Origin: Variovorax sp. UMC13
GTDB taxonomy: Bacteria > Pseudomonadota > Gammaproteobacteria > Burkholderiales > Burkholderiaceae_C
Assembly (NCBI RefSeq): GCF_014170375.1
Contig: NZ_LZZW01000034.1
Coordinates: 1 to 46,583 of the forward strand
Length of the DNA stretch: 46,583 nt
Reading direction: 5' to 3'
The notes under the pieces were generated by a model. The model was not told the origin of the DNA. It saw only the letters and a list, made by a program, of their open reading frames with translations, and ran no database searches. Positions 17,319 through 27,477 of the stretch are shown here, piece by piece. The translations under genes and the position numbers were made by a program. Each line of letters opens with the position of its first letter. Positions within the stretch are counted from its first letter, which is position 1.

Positions 17319-19010
17319 ATGGCCCCCTTCATCTGGTCCCGCGGCGAGCCTGCGACCGATTGGGCCGAGCTCGAACCGCTGGCCGACCGCGACACCGCGC
17401 TGCATCGGCTGTGGCGCGGCTTCATGACCGCGCGCTGCTTCGTCGCGATGGTGCTGCTGCTGCTGCAGCTGCTGGCCTACGCCCTCGGCCAGACGGTGCA
17501 CACGGTGGCGGCCCTGATCTCGGCCGGCTACCTGGTCGCCACGCTGCTGAGCGCGCGCTTCGCGCCCTTCCACCTGCCGCTGCGCAGCTTCGGCATCGCC
17601 TGGGGCACGACCATCGCGATCGACCTGGCCGCCTTCACCGCGCTGCAGCTGCTGCAGATCGGCAGCATCAACTACACGCCGCTGTTCGCGCTGCCGGTGC
17701 TGATGGGCGCCGTGCTGGGCACGCTGATCGTCGGGCTGGGCACCACCGCCGCGGTCACCTTGCTGCTGCTGGCCGATGCCGGCTGGCGCTGGCTCGACAT
17801 GAGCGGCGACGTCAGCCCGCGTTTCGTGCAGGCCGCGCTGACCGGCACCGGCCTGTTCGTGGTGGCGCTGCTGGCCAACGAACTGTCGCGCCGGCTGGCG
17901 CGCGAGGTCACGCTGGCGCAGCGCGGGCGCAGCGCCGCCCAGATGCACGCCCAGGTCAACGACCTGGTGATCGAGACGCTCAGCGAAGGCGTGCTGGTGA
18001 TCGGTGCCGACGGCCGGGTGCACGCGGCCAATCCCGCGGCCGACGCGATCCTCGGCCAGGGCCTGGCCTCGATGGTGCTGCCCTTCGCGCTGGGCACGCA
18101 GCCCGCCTGGCGGCCGCTCGCGGCGGTGGCCGAACAGACCTTCAGCCGGCAGGCCGCGCAGATGCGCGAACTGCCGGTGGCCCAGGCCCAGGGCGCGGCG
18201 CGCGAGGTGCGCGTGCGCACCCGCCTGACGCCCGCCACCGAGGGCCGCGCCGACGGCCTCTGCGTGATGTTCCTGCAGGACCTGCGCGAGCTCGAGGCCC
18301 GCATCCGCACCGAGAAGCTGGCCGCCATGGGCCGCATGTCGGCGGCGGTGGCGCACGAGATCCGCAACCCGCTGGCCGCCATCACCCAGGCCGGCGCACT
18401 GCTCAGCGAGGACCTGACCGACCCCGCGCACCGCCGCCTGATCGCGATGGTCGAGCAGAACGCGCAACGGCTCTCGCGCATCGTCGACGACGTGCTCGAC
18501 GTCGCCCGCGTGCGCCAGCAGCGCGTGCTGCCGCTGGGCGAGCAGTTCGCGCTCGACCCGACGGTGCGCACCATCGCCGAGGAATGGGTGCGCCAGACCC
18601 GGCGCCACGGCGTGCTGCTGATGCTCGAGGCCGGCGGCAGCGACGTGAGCTTCGACATCGAGCACCTGCGCCGCATCCTGGTGAACCTGCTCGACAACGC
18701 GGCGCGCTACGCGGGCGAGCGCGAAGGCTCGATCCAGCTGACGACCCGGCGCAACGCCAAGGGCCGCGCGGGCCTGCAGGTCTGGAGCGACGGCGCCCCG
18801 CTGGAGCCGGCCGTGCAGCGCCACCTGTTCGAACCCTTCTTCTCGTCCGAGAGCCGCTCGAGCGGCCTCGGCCTCTTTCTCTGTCGCGAGCTCTGCGAAC
18901 GCCACGGCGCCACCATCGGCTACGAGCGGCGCGCCGTCTCGCCGACCGGGCCGGAGGGCAATGCCTTCTTCGTGAGCTTCATGCAAGCCGAAGGGCGACT
19001 GACACAATAG
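17319..19010 (+). CDS. pilS: Sensor histidine kinase PilS
   Basis: The product is 563 residues. About six membrane helices lie in residues 35-187, then a cytoplasmic PAS-like domain (about 212-325) and a kinase core with 'MSAAVAHEIRNPLAAI' (phospho-acceptor about H346). The N box is 'LVNLLDNAARYA' and the G box 'SSGLGLFLCRELCERHG'. Six-helix N-terminus plus PAS plus an adjacent sigma-54 regulator is the PilS-PilR arrangement that controls type IV pilin transcription. No pilin gene lies in this window, so the target operon must be elsewhere. It ends four bases before the pilR GTG. Confidence 0.9.
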   Translation: MAPFIWSRGEPATDWAELEPLADRDTALHRLWRGFMTARCFVAMVLLLLQLLAYALGQTVHTVAALISAGYLVATLLSARFAPFHLPLRSFGIAWGTTIAIDLAAFTALQLLQIGSINYTPLFALPVLMGAVLGTLIVGLGTTAAVTLLLLADAGWRWLDMSGDVSPRFVQAALTGTGLFVVALLANELSRRLAREVTLAQRGRSAAQMHAQVNDLVIETLSEGVLVIGADGRVHAANPAADAILGQGLASMVLPFALGTQPAWRPLAAVAEQTFSRQAAQMRELPVAQAQGAAREVRVRTRLTPATEGRADGLCVMFLQDLRELEARIRTEKLAAMGRMSAAVAHEIRNPLAAITQAGALLSEDLTDPAHRRLIAMVEQNAQRLSRIVDDVLDVARVRQQRVLPLGEQFALDPTVRTIAEEWVRQTRRHGVLLMLEAGGSDVSFDIEHLRRILVNLLDNAARYAGEREGSIQLTTRRNAKGRAGLQVWSDGAPLEPAVQRHLFEPFFSSESRSSGLGLFLCRELCERHGATIGYERRAVSPTGPEGNAFFVSFMQAEGRLTQ

Positions 19011-19014
19011 CCCC

Positions 19015-20497
<1,483 letters not shown>

Positions 20498-20508
<11 letters not shown>

Positions 20509-21088
20509 GGCCGACGCACTGTGGCAGGCGGGCTGGTACCGCTTCGCCCGGGCGATGCCCTCGCCCAACTTCGGCGCGCGGCCCGAGAGCGCGCAGATCG
20601 ACCTGATCGTGCTGCACTCCATCAGCCTGCCGCCCGGCCGCTACGGCGGCGACGAGGTGCAGCAGTTGTTCACCAACCAGCTCGACTGGGATGCGCACCC
20701 CTATTTCCAGCAGATCCGCGGCACCCAGGTGTCGGCGCACTTCTATGTGCGGCGCAATGGCGAGCTCTGGCAGTTCGTGAGCTGCGACGCGCGCGCCTGG
20801 CATGCGGGCCCCTCGGCCTGGCGCGGCCGGAGCAACTGCAACGACGACTCGATCGGCATCGAGCTCGAAGGCCTGGAAGGCGAACGCTTCGAGGACGCGC
20901 AATACGAGACGCTGGCCAGCCTCTGCCCGGCGATCGCGCAGCACTACGCGATCGCCTTCGTGGCCGGGCACGAGCACGTCGCACCGGGCCGCAAGATCGA
21001 TCCGGGCCCGGGCTTCACCTGGCCGCGGCTGCAGGCCGACACCGGCTGGCCGGCCGCGATGTTCCCTGCGGGCACAGTGGGGCGCTAA
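20498..21088 (+). CDS. ampD: 1,6-anhydro-N-acetylmuramyl-L-alanine amidase AmpD
   Basis: The product is 196 residues from the ATG 'MKDEADALW'; a GTG at 20471 in the same frame is possible. The amidase_2 zinc ligands are visible: 'LIVLHSISLPPG' (first His) and 'GHEHVAPGRKIDPGPGF' (second His and Asp). 'VSAHFYVRRNGELWQFV' and 'NDDSIGIELEG' are standard AmpD strands. AmpD cleaves anhydro-muropeptides in the cytoplasm during wall recycling and, where AmpR/AmpC exist, restrains beta-lactamase induction. It lacks a signal peptide. Together with Mpl elsewhere in the window it gives two steps of murein recycling. Confidence 0.95.
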
Positions 21089-21104
21089 AGATTTTCAATC
21101 GCTC

Positions 21105-21121
21105 GGGCATCGGCGATGCCC
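21105..21121 (+). terminator. Hairpin after ampD (weak terminator candidate)
   Basis: GGGCATC-GGC-GATGCCC, a perfect 7-bp stem 17 bases after the ampD stop, without a T-run. The rest of 21122-21310 shows no gene and no clear motif beyond GC-rich partial repeats such as the twice-occurring CCAGTAACCA. Confidence 0.35.
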
Positions 21122-21310
21122 TGCGACTCGCGCCGGACTGCGCATGCTTTGCAGGACGCGCGGCCCAGTAACCACGGGGCCTGCAAGCCCAAAAGCGCCG
21201 GAAAGCGGCGTGGTTGCTGGCTTCGTGCAAACTGATCCAGTAACCATGCCGCATGGCACGCGCCTCAGCCGCGAAGCACGCACTTCCACCTGCATTGAAG
21301 TCCGTGAAAA

Positions 21311-21326
21311 ACACTACATCTAGTGA
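21311..21326. promoter_or_regulatory. NrdR box 1 upstream of nrdA
   Basis: ACACTACATCTAGTGA resembles the NrdR consensus ACACWATATMTWGTGT. It starts exactly 31 bp before a second, better box, i.e. about three helical turns, the arrangement expected for cooperative binding by the ATP-cone repressor NrdR. Confidence 0.85.
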
Positions 21327-21355
21327 TTGTGGGCACCCCACACACTAGATATAGT
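21327..21355 (+). promoter_or_regulatory. Sigma-70 promoter of nrdA
   Basis: TTGTGG (21327-21332), 17-base spacer, TATAGT (21350-21355). The -35 begins one base after NrdR box 1 and the -10 lies inside box 2, so NrdR binding would directly block RNA polymerase. Predicted start is near 21362, about 98 nt before the nrdA ATG. Confidence 0.6.
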
Positions 21356-21357
21356 GT
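21342..21357. promoter_or_regulatory. NrdR box 2 upstream of nrdA
   Basis: ACACTAGATATAGTGT is a near-perfect palindromic NrdR box covering the proposed -10 element of nrdA. Confidence 0.92.
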
Positions 21358-21459
21358 GCCTGCCCGCTCCAACGGCCACGAACGCAGCGTGGCCCCGACG
21401 GCCGAACGCCGAGCCGCCTCGCCGTTCCCCCAACAAGAAATCGCCAAACAGAGGACCGC

Positions 21460-24381
21460 ATGCAAACAGCCCTGAACACACCGTCCGCCGCCCGCGCCAA
21501 CGTGCCGCAGCAGAACGCCGGCGCCCGCGACACCGCAGGCACGCCCACCAACGAAGCGCTCACGCACTACCAGATCATCCGCCGCAACGGCGCGGTCGTG
21601 CCCTTCGAGCCCAACAAGATCGCCATCGCGCTGATGAAGGCCTTCCTGGCCGTGCACGGCACGCAGGGTGCGGCCTCGGCCAGCGTGCGCGAGACCGTCG
21701 ACACGCTGACGCAGTCGGTGGTGCGCGCCATGGTGCGCTCGCGCCCGAGCGGCGGCACCTTCCACATCGAAGACGTGCAGGACGCGGTCGAGCTGGGCCT
21801 GATGCGCGGCGGCCACCATGAAATCGCACGCGCCTACGTGCTCTACCGCGAACGCCGTTCACAGGAACGCACCAAGCAGGGCGAACAGGACGCGCCGGCC
21901 GCGCCCGCGCTGCACGTGCTCGAACGCGGCGAGCGCGTCGCGCTCGACCTGAACGAACTCAAGGGCCTGATCGAGTCCGCCTGCGAAGGCCTGGGCGACA
22001 CCATCACCGCCGCGCCGATCCAGGCCGAGACGATGCGCAACCTGTACGACGGCGTGCCGCTCGACGAGGTCTACAAGGCCTCGATCCTGGCCGCCCGCAC
22101 GCTGATCGAGAAGGACCCGGATTACACCTTCGCCACCGCGCGACTGCTGCTGCACACGATCTTCAAGGAGATCATCGGCCGCGAAGTGATGCCGGCCGAA
22201 CGCTCGCAGGCCTACGTCGACTACTTCCCGCAGTTCATCAAGAAGGGCGTCGACAACGAGCTGCTCGACGAGAAGCTGCTGCAGTTCGACCTGCCGCGCC
22301 TGGGCGCCGCCCTCAAGGCCGAACGCGACCTGCAGTTCGACTACCTCGGCCTGCAGACCCTGTACGACCGCTACTTCCTGCACGTGCGCAAGACCCGCAT
22401 CGAGCTGCCGCAGGCCTTCTTCATGCGCGTGGCCATGGGCCTGTCGCTGGGCGAGATCGACCGCGAAGCGCGCGCCATCGAGTTCTACGAAGTGCTGTCG
22501 TCCTTCGACTTCATGTCGAGCACGCCCACGCTGTTCAACGCCGGCACGCTGCGCTCGCAGCTGTCGAGCTGCTACCTGACGACCGTGCCCGACGACCTGG
22601 ACGGCATCTACGAGTCGATCAAGGAGAACGCGCTGCTGTCGAAGTTCGCCGGCGGCCTGGGCAACGACTGGACCCGCGTGCGCGCGCTGGGCAGCCACAT
22701 CAAGGGCACCAACGGCGAGTCGCAGGGCGTGGTGCCCTTCCTCAAGGTGGTGAACGACACGGCCGTGGCCGTGAACCAGGGCGGCAAGCGCAAGGGCGCG
22801 GTCTGCACTTATCTGGAAACCTGGCACCTCGACATCGAGGAGTTCCTGGAGCTGCGCAAGAACACCGGCGACGACCGCCGCCGCACGCACGACATGAACA
22901 CCGCCAACTGGATCCCCGACCTGTTCATGCGCCGCGTGATGGAAAAGGGCACCTGGACGCTGTTCTCGCCCAACAACGTGCCCGACCTGCACGACCTGTT
23001 CGGCGCCGAGTTCGAGCGCGCCTACGTCGCCTACGAAGAGAAGGCGCAGCGCGGCGAGATCAAGCCCTCGCGCACCCTGCCGGCGGCCGACCTGTGGCGC
23101 AAGATGCTCACGATGCTGTTCGAGACCGGCCATCCCTGGATCACCTTCAAGGACGCCTGCAACGTGCGCTCGCCGCAGCAGCACGCCGGCGTCGTGCACT
23201 CGTCGAACCTCTGCACCGAGATCACGCTGAACACCAGCGACACCGAAACCGCGGTCTGCAACCTCGGCTCGGTCAACCTGCTGCAGCATCTGAAGGACGG
23301 CAAGGTCGACCAGGCCAAGCTCAAGAAGACGATCTCGACGGCAATGCGCATGCTCGACAACGTGATCGACATCAACTACTACGCGGTCAAGAAGGCGCGC
23401 GACTCGAACCTTCGCCACCGTCCGGTGGGCCTGGGCCTGATGGGCTTCCAGGACGCGCTGTACGAGCTGCGCATCCCCTACGCCTCGCAGGAAGCCGTGC
23501 AGTTCGCCGACGAGTCGATGGAAGCCATCTGCTACTACGCCTACTGGGCCTCGACCGACCTGGCCAAGGAACGCGGCAAGTACTCGAGCTACAAGGGCTC
23601 GCTGTGGGACAAGGGCATCCTGCCGATCGACACGCTCGACCTGCTCGAACAGGCCCGCGGCGGCTACGTCGAGGTCGACCGTTCGGCCACGCTCGACTGG
23701 GACGCGCTGCGCCAGAAGATCAAGGCCGACGGCATGCGCAACTCCAACTGCACGGCCATCGCCCCGACCGCGACCATCTCGAACATCATCGGCGTCGACG
23801 CCTCGATCGAACCCTGCTTCGGCAACCTGTCGGTCAAGTCGAACCTGTCGGGCGAGTTCACCGTGATCAACCACTACCTGGTGCGCGACCTGAAGCGCCT
23901 GGGCCTGTGGGACGACGTGATGGTCATGGACCTCAAGCACTTCGACGGCTCGCTGCGTCCGATCGACCGCGTGCCGCAGGACATCAAGGCGCTCTACGGC
24001 ACGGCCTTCGAGGTCGAGACCAAGTGGCTGGTGGAAGCCGCGGCACGTCGCCAGAAGTGGATCGACCAGGCGCAGTCGCTGAACATCTACATGGCCGGCG
24101 CCTCGGGCAAGAAGCTCGACGACACCTACAAGCTCGCCTGGCTGCGCGGCCTGAAGACCACCTACTACCTGCGCACGCAGAGCGCGACGCACGCCGAGAA
24201 GTCGACCGTGCAATCGGGCCGCCTCAACGCGGTGTCTTCCGGCGGCAGCAACGAATCGTCGTCGGGCCTGAGCGCGATCGAAGCCGCCGCACTCGCCGCG
24301 CAGGCGCAGCTCGCCGCGATGCCGGCCACCGACATCGCCTTCTGCGGCGTCGACGATCCGACCTGCGAAGCCTGCCAGTGA
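21460..24381 (+). CDS. nrdA: Ribonucleoside-diphosphate reductase, class Ia, alpha subunit
   Basis: The product is 973 residues, longer than E. coli NrdA (761) chiefly through an N-terminal low-complexity lead-in and ATP cone. The ATP cone ('YQIIRRNGAVVPFEPNKIAIALMKAF', about 38-125) gives overall activity control by ATP/dATP. Catalytic features: C371 ('SQLSSCYLTTV'), C585/E587 ('SNLCTEITLN'), C600 ('AVCNLGSVNL'), the radical-transfer tyrosine pair in 'KTTYYLRTQ', and a C-terminal 'DPTCEACQ' redox pair. It reduces all four ribonucleoside diphosphates with NrdB. AGAGGA precedes the ATG. Two NrdR boxes control the promoter; nrdB follows after 151 bases with its own putative promoter. Confidence 0.97.
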   Translation: MQTALNTPSAARANVPQQNAGARDTAGTPTNEALTHYQIIRRNGAVVPFEPNKIAIALMKAFLAVHGTQGAASASVRETVDTLTQSVVRAMVRSRPSGGTFHIEDVQDAVELGLMRGGHHEIARAYVLYRERRSQERTKQGEQDAPAAPALHVLERGERVALDLNELKGLIESACEGLGDTITAAPIQAETMRNLYDGVPLDEVYKASILAARTLIEKDPDYTFATARLLLHTIFKEIIGREVMPAERSQAYVDYFPQFIKKGVDNELLDEKLLQFDLPRLGAALKAERDLQFDYLGLQTLYDRYFLHVRKTRIELPQAFFMRVAMGLSLGEIDREARAIEFYEVLSSFDFMSSTPTLFNAGTLRSQLSSCYLTTVPDDLDGIYESIKENALLSKFAGGLGNDWTRVRALGSHIKGTNGESQGVVPFLKVVNDTAVAVNQGGKRKGAVCTYLETWHLDIEEFLELRKNTGDDRRRTHDMNTANWIPDLFMRRVMEKGTWTLFSPNNVPDLHDLFGAEFERAYVAYEEKAQRGEIKPSRTLPAADLWRKMLTMLFETGHPWITFKDACNVRSPQQHAGVVHSSNLCTEITLNTSDTETAVCNLGSVNLLQHLKDGKVDQAKLKKTISTAMRMLDNVIDINYYAVKKARDSNLRHRPVGLGLMGFQDALYELRIPYASQEAVQFADESMEAICYYAYWASTDLAKERGKYSSYKGSLWDKGILPIDTLDLLEQARGGYVEVDRSATLDWDALRQKIKADGMRNSNCTAIAPTATISNIIGVDASIEPCFGNLSVKSNLSGEFTVINHYLVRDLKRLGLWDDVMVMDLKHFDGSLRPIDRVPQDIKALYGTAFEVETKWLVEAAARRQKWIDQAQSLNIYMAGASGKKLDDTYKLAWLRGLKTTYYLRTQSATHAEKSTVQSGRLNAVSSGGSNESSSGLSAIEAAALAAQAQLAAMPATDIAFCGVDDPTCEACQ

Positions 24382-24470
24382 CGTCAGCCTGATGCGAATG
24401 TGATTCGCGGCATCGCCCGACATGAAATGCGATGCATGCGAGCAACATAAGCACGACATAATCCGAGCAC

Positions 24471-24520
24471 GATGTGAGAGGCACTTTGCAACTCACATCG
24501 TTGCTCACATAATTTGAGCA
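24471..24520. repeat. Inverted-repeat cluster upstream of nrdB
   Basis: GATGTGAG (24471-24478) and CTCACATC (24492-24499) form a perfect 8-bp inverted repeat with 13 bases between. CTCACAT recurs at 24504-24510, and TGCTCA (24502-24507) pairs with TGAGCA (24515-24520). The second palindrome surrounds the proposed -10 of nrdB, so these look like operator sites. They are not NrdR boxes. Confidence 0.5.
24486..24513 (+). promoter_or_regulatory. Putative sigma-70 promoter of nrdB
   Basis: TTGCAA (24486-24491), 16-base spacer, CATAAT (24508-24513). The -10 matches five of six bases; the region is the most AT-rich stretch around. It overlaps both inverted repeats described here. The predicted start is only about 13 nt from the nrdB ATG. 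Confidence 0.45.
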
Positions 24521-24532
24521 TTGGATTTTTCT

Positions 24533-25729
24533 ATGTTGACCTGGGACGAAGAAGTCAAACCCTCCTTGCCAAAGGACATGCAACAAGGCTTGCATCATTC
24601 ATCGCAGAACGGCGCACCGATCGCGCGCTCGATGGAAGTCCCGACTTCGCAAACACCCACCGCACAGCGCACCGCAGCCGCTGGTGCACCACAGGCCGTG
24701 CCGGCCGTCGCACGCCGCGTCAACGCCGCCGACAAGCGCATCATCAACGGTCAGACCGACGTCAACCAGCTGGTGCCCTTCAAGTACAAGTGGGCCTGGG
24801 AAAAATACCTCGCCACCTGCGCCAACCACTGGATGCCGCAGGAAGTGAACATGACGCGCGACATCGCGTTGTGGAAGGACCCGAACGGCCTGACCGAAGA
24901 CGAGCGCCGCATCGTCAAGCGCAACCTCGGCTTCTTCGTGACCGCCGACTCGCTGGCCGCCAACAACATCGTGCTGGGCACCTACCGCCACATCACGGCG
25001 CCCGAATGCCGCCAGTTCCTGCTGCGCCAAGCCTTCGAAGAGGCGATCCACACGCACGCCTACCAGTACATCGTCGAATCGCTGGGCCTGGACGAGAGCG
25101 AGATCTTCAACGCCTACAACGAAGTGCAGTCGATCCGCGAGAAGGACCAGTTCCTGATCCCCTTCATCGATGCCATCAGCGACCCCAACTTCCACACCGG
25201 CACGCACGAGAACGACCAGACCCTGCTCAAGTCGCTGATCGTGTTCGCCTGCCTGATGGAAGGCCTGTTCTTCTACGTCGGCTTCACGCAGATCCTGGCG
25301 CTGGGCCGCCAGAACAAGATGACCGGTGCCGCCGAGCAGTACCAGTACATCCTGCGCGACGAATCGATGCACTGCAATTTCGGCATCGACCTGATCAACC
25401 AGCTGAAGCTGGAAAACCCCAACCTGTGGACGGCGGAGTTCAAGGCCGAGATCAAGGCCCTGTTCCTGAAGGCGGTCGAGCTCGAGTACCAGTACGCCGA
25501 GGACACCATGCCGCGCGGCGTGCTCGGCATGAACGCCTCCATGTTCAAGGGCTACCTGCGCTACATCGCCAACCGGCGTGCGCAGCAGATCGGCCTCGAG
25601 ACACTGTTCCCGAACGAAGAAAATCCGTTCCCCTGGATGAGCGAAATGATCGACCTGAAGAAAGAGCGCAATTTCTTCGAAACCCGCGTGATCGAATACC
25701 AGTCGGGTGGTGCGCTCTCCTGGGACTGA
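24533..25729 (+). CDS. nrdB: Ribonucleoside-diphosphate reductase, class Ia, beta subunit
   Basis: The product is 398 residues from the ATG 'MLTWDEEVKPSL'; a TTG four codons earlier is a weaker alternative. The first 65 residues are low-complexity (Ala/Pro/Gln) and probably disordered. The diiron-tyrosyl radical core follows: D139 ('FFVTADSLA'), E170/H173 with radical Y177 in 'FEEAIHTHAYQYI', Glu in 'FACLMEGLFFYVGF', and Glu/His in 'YILRDESMHCNFGIDL'. The tyrosine is present, so it is the Tyr-radical type. Partner of nrdA upstream. The Shine-Dalgarno is weak. Confidence 0.96.
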   Translation: MLTWDEEVKPSLPKDMQQGLHHSSQNGAPIARSMEVPTSQTPTAQRTAAAGAPQAVPAVARRVNAADKRIINGQTDVNQLVPFKYKWAWEKYLATCANHWMPQEVNMTRDIALWKDPNGLTEDERRIVKRNLGFFVTADSLAANNIVLGTYRHITAPECRQFLLRQAFEEAIHTHAYQYIVESLGLDESEIFNAYNEVQSIREKDQFLIPFIDAISDPNFHTGTHENDQTLLKSLIVFACLMEGLFFYVGFTQILALGRQNKMTGAAEQYQYILRDESMHCNFGIDLINQLKLENPNLWTAEFKAEIKALFLKAVELEYQYAEDTMPRGVLGMNASMFKGYLRYIANRRAQQIGLETLFPNEENPFPWMSEMIDLKKERNFFETRVIEYQSGGALSWD

Positions 25730-25924
25730 ACTTTTGAACGAAAAGAATCGATGAATTCAGGAATTGCCTTCGACACCCACTGCGTCACAGAACGCGGCGT
25801 GGCGAGGGCGCAGGTGTTCATGGTGCTGGGGCTTGATTCCCAACGCCATGGATCGCTTCACGTACACAAGCGTGCGTGGAGTGCTTCAAAAGGTTGATTT
25901 TTCAACTTGATCAAGGAGAAAGAA
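25730..25924 (+). promoter_or_regulatory. Leader/promoter region of the histone H1-like gene with hairpin at the ribosome site
   Basis: There are 195 bases after nrdB and no gene is seen. Just before the gene, GTTGA-TTTT-TCAAC (25893-25906) forms a small hairpin directly upstream of the strong Shine-Dalgarno AAGGAGA (25913-25919). No convincing -35/-10 pair was identified, and no terminator for nrdB is evident. Confidence 0.35.
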
Positions 25925-26464
25925 ATGGCAACTGCAAAGAAAGCGCCGGCTAAGAAAGCCGCAGCAAAGAAGGCTCCGGCAAAGAAGGCCGTCGCCGCCA
26001 AGAAGGCTCCGGCCAAGAAGGTCGTAGCCAAGAAGGCGCCGGCGAAGAAGGCTCCTGCCAAGAAGGTCGCGGCGAAGAAGGCTCCGGCAAAGAAGGTCGC
26101 TGCCAAGAAGGCGCCGGCCAAGAAGGCTGCTGCCAAGAAGGTCGTAGCGAAGAAGGCTCCGGCAAAGAAGGCCGTCGCCGCCAAGAAGGCACCGGCCAAG
26201 AAGGCCGCTGCCAAGAAGGCGCCGGCGAAGAAGGCCCCCGCGAAGAAGGCAGCGGCCAAGAAGCCCGCCGCCAAGAAAGCCGCGAAGAAGCCCGCTGCCA
26301 AGCCTGCCGCCAAAGCCCCTGCCGCCAAGCCCGCTGCCAAGGCCCCTGTTGCCAAGAAGGCCGCCAAGGCGCCCGCGAAGGCTGCCGTAGCGCCTGCCCC
26401 TGCTGCGCAGACGACGCTGAACCCACAGGCCGCTTGGCCCTTCCCGACCGCCAGCAAGCCCTGA
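25925..26464 (+). CDS. Histone H1-like Lys/Ala-repeat nucleoprotein
   Basis: The product is 179 residues built almost entirely of tandem 'AKKAPAKKA'-type units (Lys, Ala, Pro, some Val). It resembles the C-terminal tail of eukaryotic histone H1 and bacterial HC2/AlgP/BpH1-like proteins. It lacks any globular domain; only the last 20 residues ('PAPAAQTTLNPQAAWPFPTA') differ. Such proteins bind DNA non-specifically and affect nucleoid packing and expression; that role is inferred. The ATG at 25925 is preceded by AAGGAGA at good distance. The coding DNA is itself repetitive (AAGAAGGC units), so copy number may vary between strains. A strong terminator follows. Confidence 0.9.
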   Translation: MATAKKAPAKKAAAKKAPAKKAVAAKKAPAKKVVAKKAPAKKAPAKKVAAKKAPAKKVAAKKAPAKKAAAKKVVAKKAPAKKAVAAKKAPAKKAAAKKAPAKKAPAKKAAAKKPAAKKAAKKPAAKPAAKAPAAKPAAKAPVAKKAAKAPAKAAVAPAPAAQTTLNPQAAWPFPTASKP

Positions 26465-26487
26465 GATTTCTCGGGGCCCTGAAGGTC

Positions 26488-26521
26488 AAAAGCCCGGTAC
26501 CGCAAGGTCCCGGGCTTTTTT
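26488..26521 (+). terminator. Rho-independent terminator of the histone H1-like gene
   Basis: AAAAGCCCGGTACC, loop GCAA, GGTCCCGGGCTTTTTT: one mismatch in a 14-bp stem, then T's. It lies 24 bases after the stop codon and also faces the convergent kinase gene. Confidence 0.9.
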
Positions 26522-26537
26522 CTTTGGTGCCGCCGAC

Positions 26538-27440
26538 TCAGAGTCCCAGCTGCTGGCGATCGACGGTGTAGTTCTGCGGGCCGCGCTGCGCGATCTTCAA
26601 GGCGCCGATGCGGTTGCCCAGCAGCGCGCACTTCTCCAGCGGCCAGCCCTGCTCCAGCCCGAACAGCAAGGCACCGCGCCAGGCGTCGCCACAGCCCGTG
26701 GGATCGACGATCGCCGTCGGCTTGACCGCGGGCACATGGGTGCGCTCGCCCTGGACCCAGACGTCGCAGCCCTCTTCGCCCAGCGTGACCACCAGCCCGC
26801 GCACCCGGCGCGAGATCTCGGCGTTGTCCCAGCCGGTGCGCTCGCTCAGCATCTTGCCTTCGTAGTCGTTGACCGTGACCCAGTCGGACTGCTCGATGAA
26901 GCGCGCCAGCTCGTCGCCGTTGAACATCGGCAGGCCCTGGCCCGGATCGAACACGAAGGGAATGCCGGCCTGCTTGAACTGCTCGGCGTGCTGCAGCATG
27001 GCGTCGCGGCCGTCGGGCGAGATGATGCCCAGGCGGATGTCGTCGCGCGCCGTGATGCGCGTGACGTGCGCCTGCTGCATCGCGCCCGGATGGAAGGCGG
27101 TGATCTGGTTGTTGGCCAGGTCGGTGGTGATGAAGCACTGCGCGGTGTAGGTGTCGGACAGTTCGCGCACGAACTCGGTGCCGATGCCTAGGCCCTGGAG
27201 GTGCGCGACATAGTCCGCGCCGTCGCTGCCCACGGTGGCCATCGGCAGCGCGCGCCCGCCCAGCGCGTTCAGCGCGTAGGCGATGTTGCCCGCGCAGCCG
27301 CCGAAGTCGCGGCGCAGCGCCGGCACAAGGAAGGACACGTTGAGGATGTGCAACTGATCAGGGAGGATCTGGTCGGCGAACCGGCCCTCGAAGGTCATGA
27401 TCGTGTCGAACGCGAGAGAACCGCAAATCACTGCTGCCAT
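26538..27440 (-). CDS. PfkB-family carbohydrate/nucleoside kinase (adenosine kinase-like)
   Basis: The product is 300 residues of the ribokinase/PfkB fold. The N-terminal 'VICGSLAFDTIMTFEGRFADQI' and 'RDFGGCAGNIAYALNALGG' (PfkB signature 1, Gly-Gly substrate site) are present. The C-terminal signature 2 reads 'VDPTGCGDAWRGALLFGL', with the catalytic Asp in GCGD instead of the usual GAGD. Adenosine-kinase-like members share the 'GSLAFD' start, so adenosine or a ribose-type sugar is the likely substrate, but it cannot be fixed from sequence. It is downstream of a DUF3426 gene on the same strand and convergent with the histone-like gene. Confidence 0.88.
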   Translation of the reverse strand: MAAVICGSLAFDTIMTFEGRFADQILPDQLHILNVSFLVPALRRDFGGCAGNIAYALNALGGRALPMATVGSDGADYVAHLQGLGIGTEFVRELSDTYTAQCFITTDLANNQITAFHPGAMQQAHVTRITARDDIRLGIISPDGRDAMLQHAEQFKQAGIPFVFDPGQGLPMFNGDELARFIEQSDWVTVNDYEGKMLSERTGWDNAEISRRVRGLVVTLGEEGCDVWVQGERTHVPAVKPTAIVDPTGCGDAWRGALLFGLEQGWPLEKCALLGNRIGALKIAQRGPQNYTVDRQQLGL

Positions 27441-27477
27441 GGTTGAGCCGCCGGTTAGAGGAATGAAAGGATGAAAG

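Noticed and set aside
25930..26350. Short tandem repeats resembling a repeat array
   Set aside because: The repeats are in-frame codons of a Lys/Ala-rich protein, without unique spacers, so not CRISPR.
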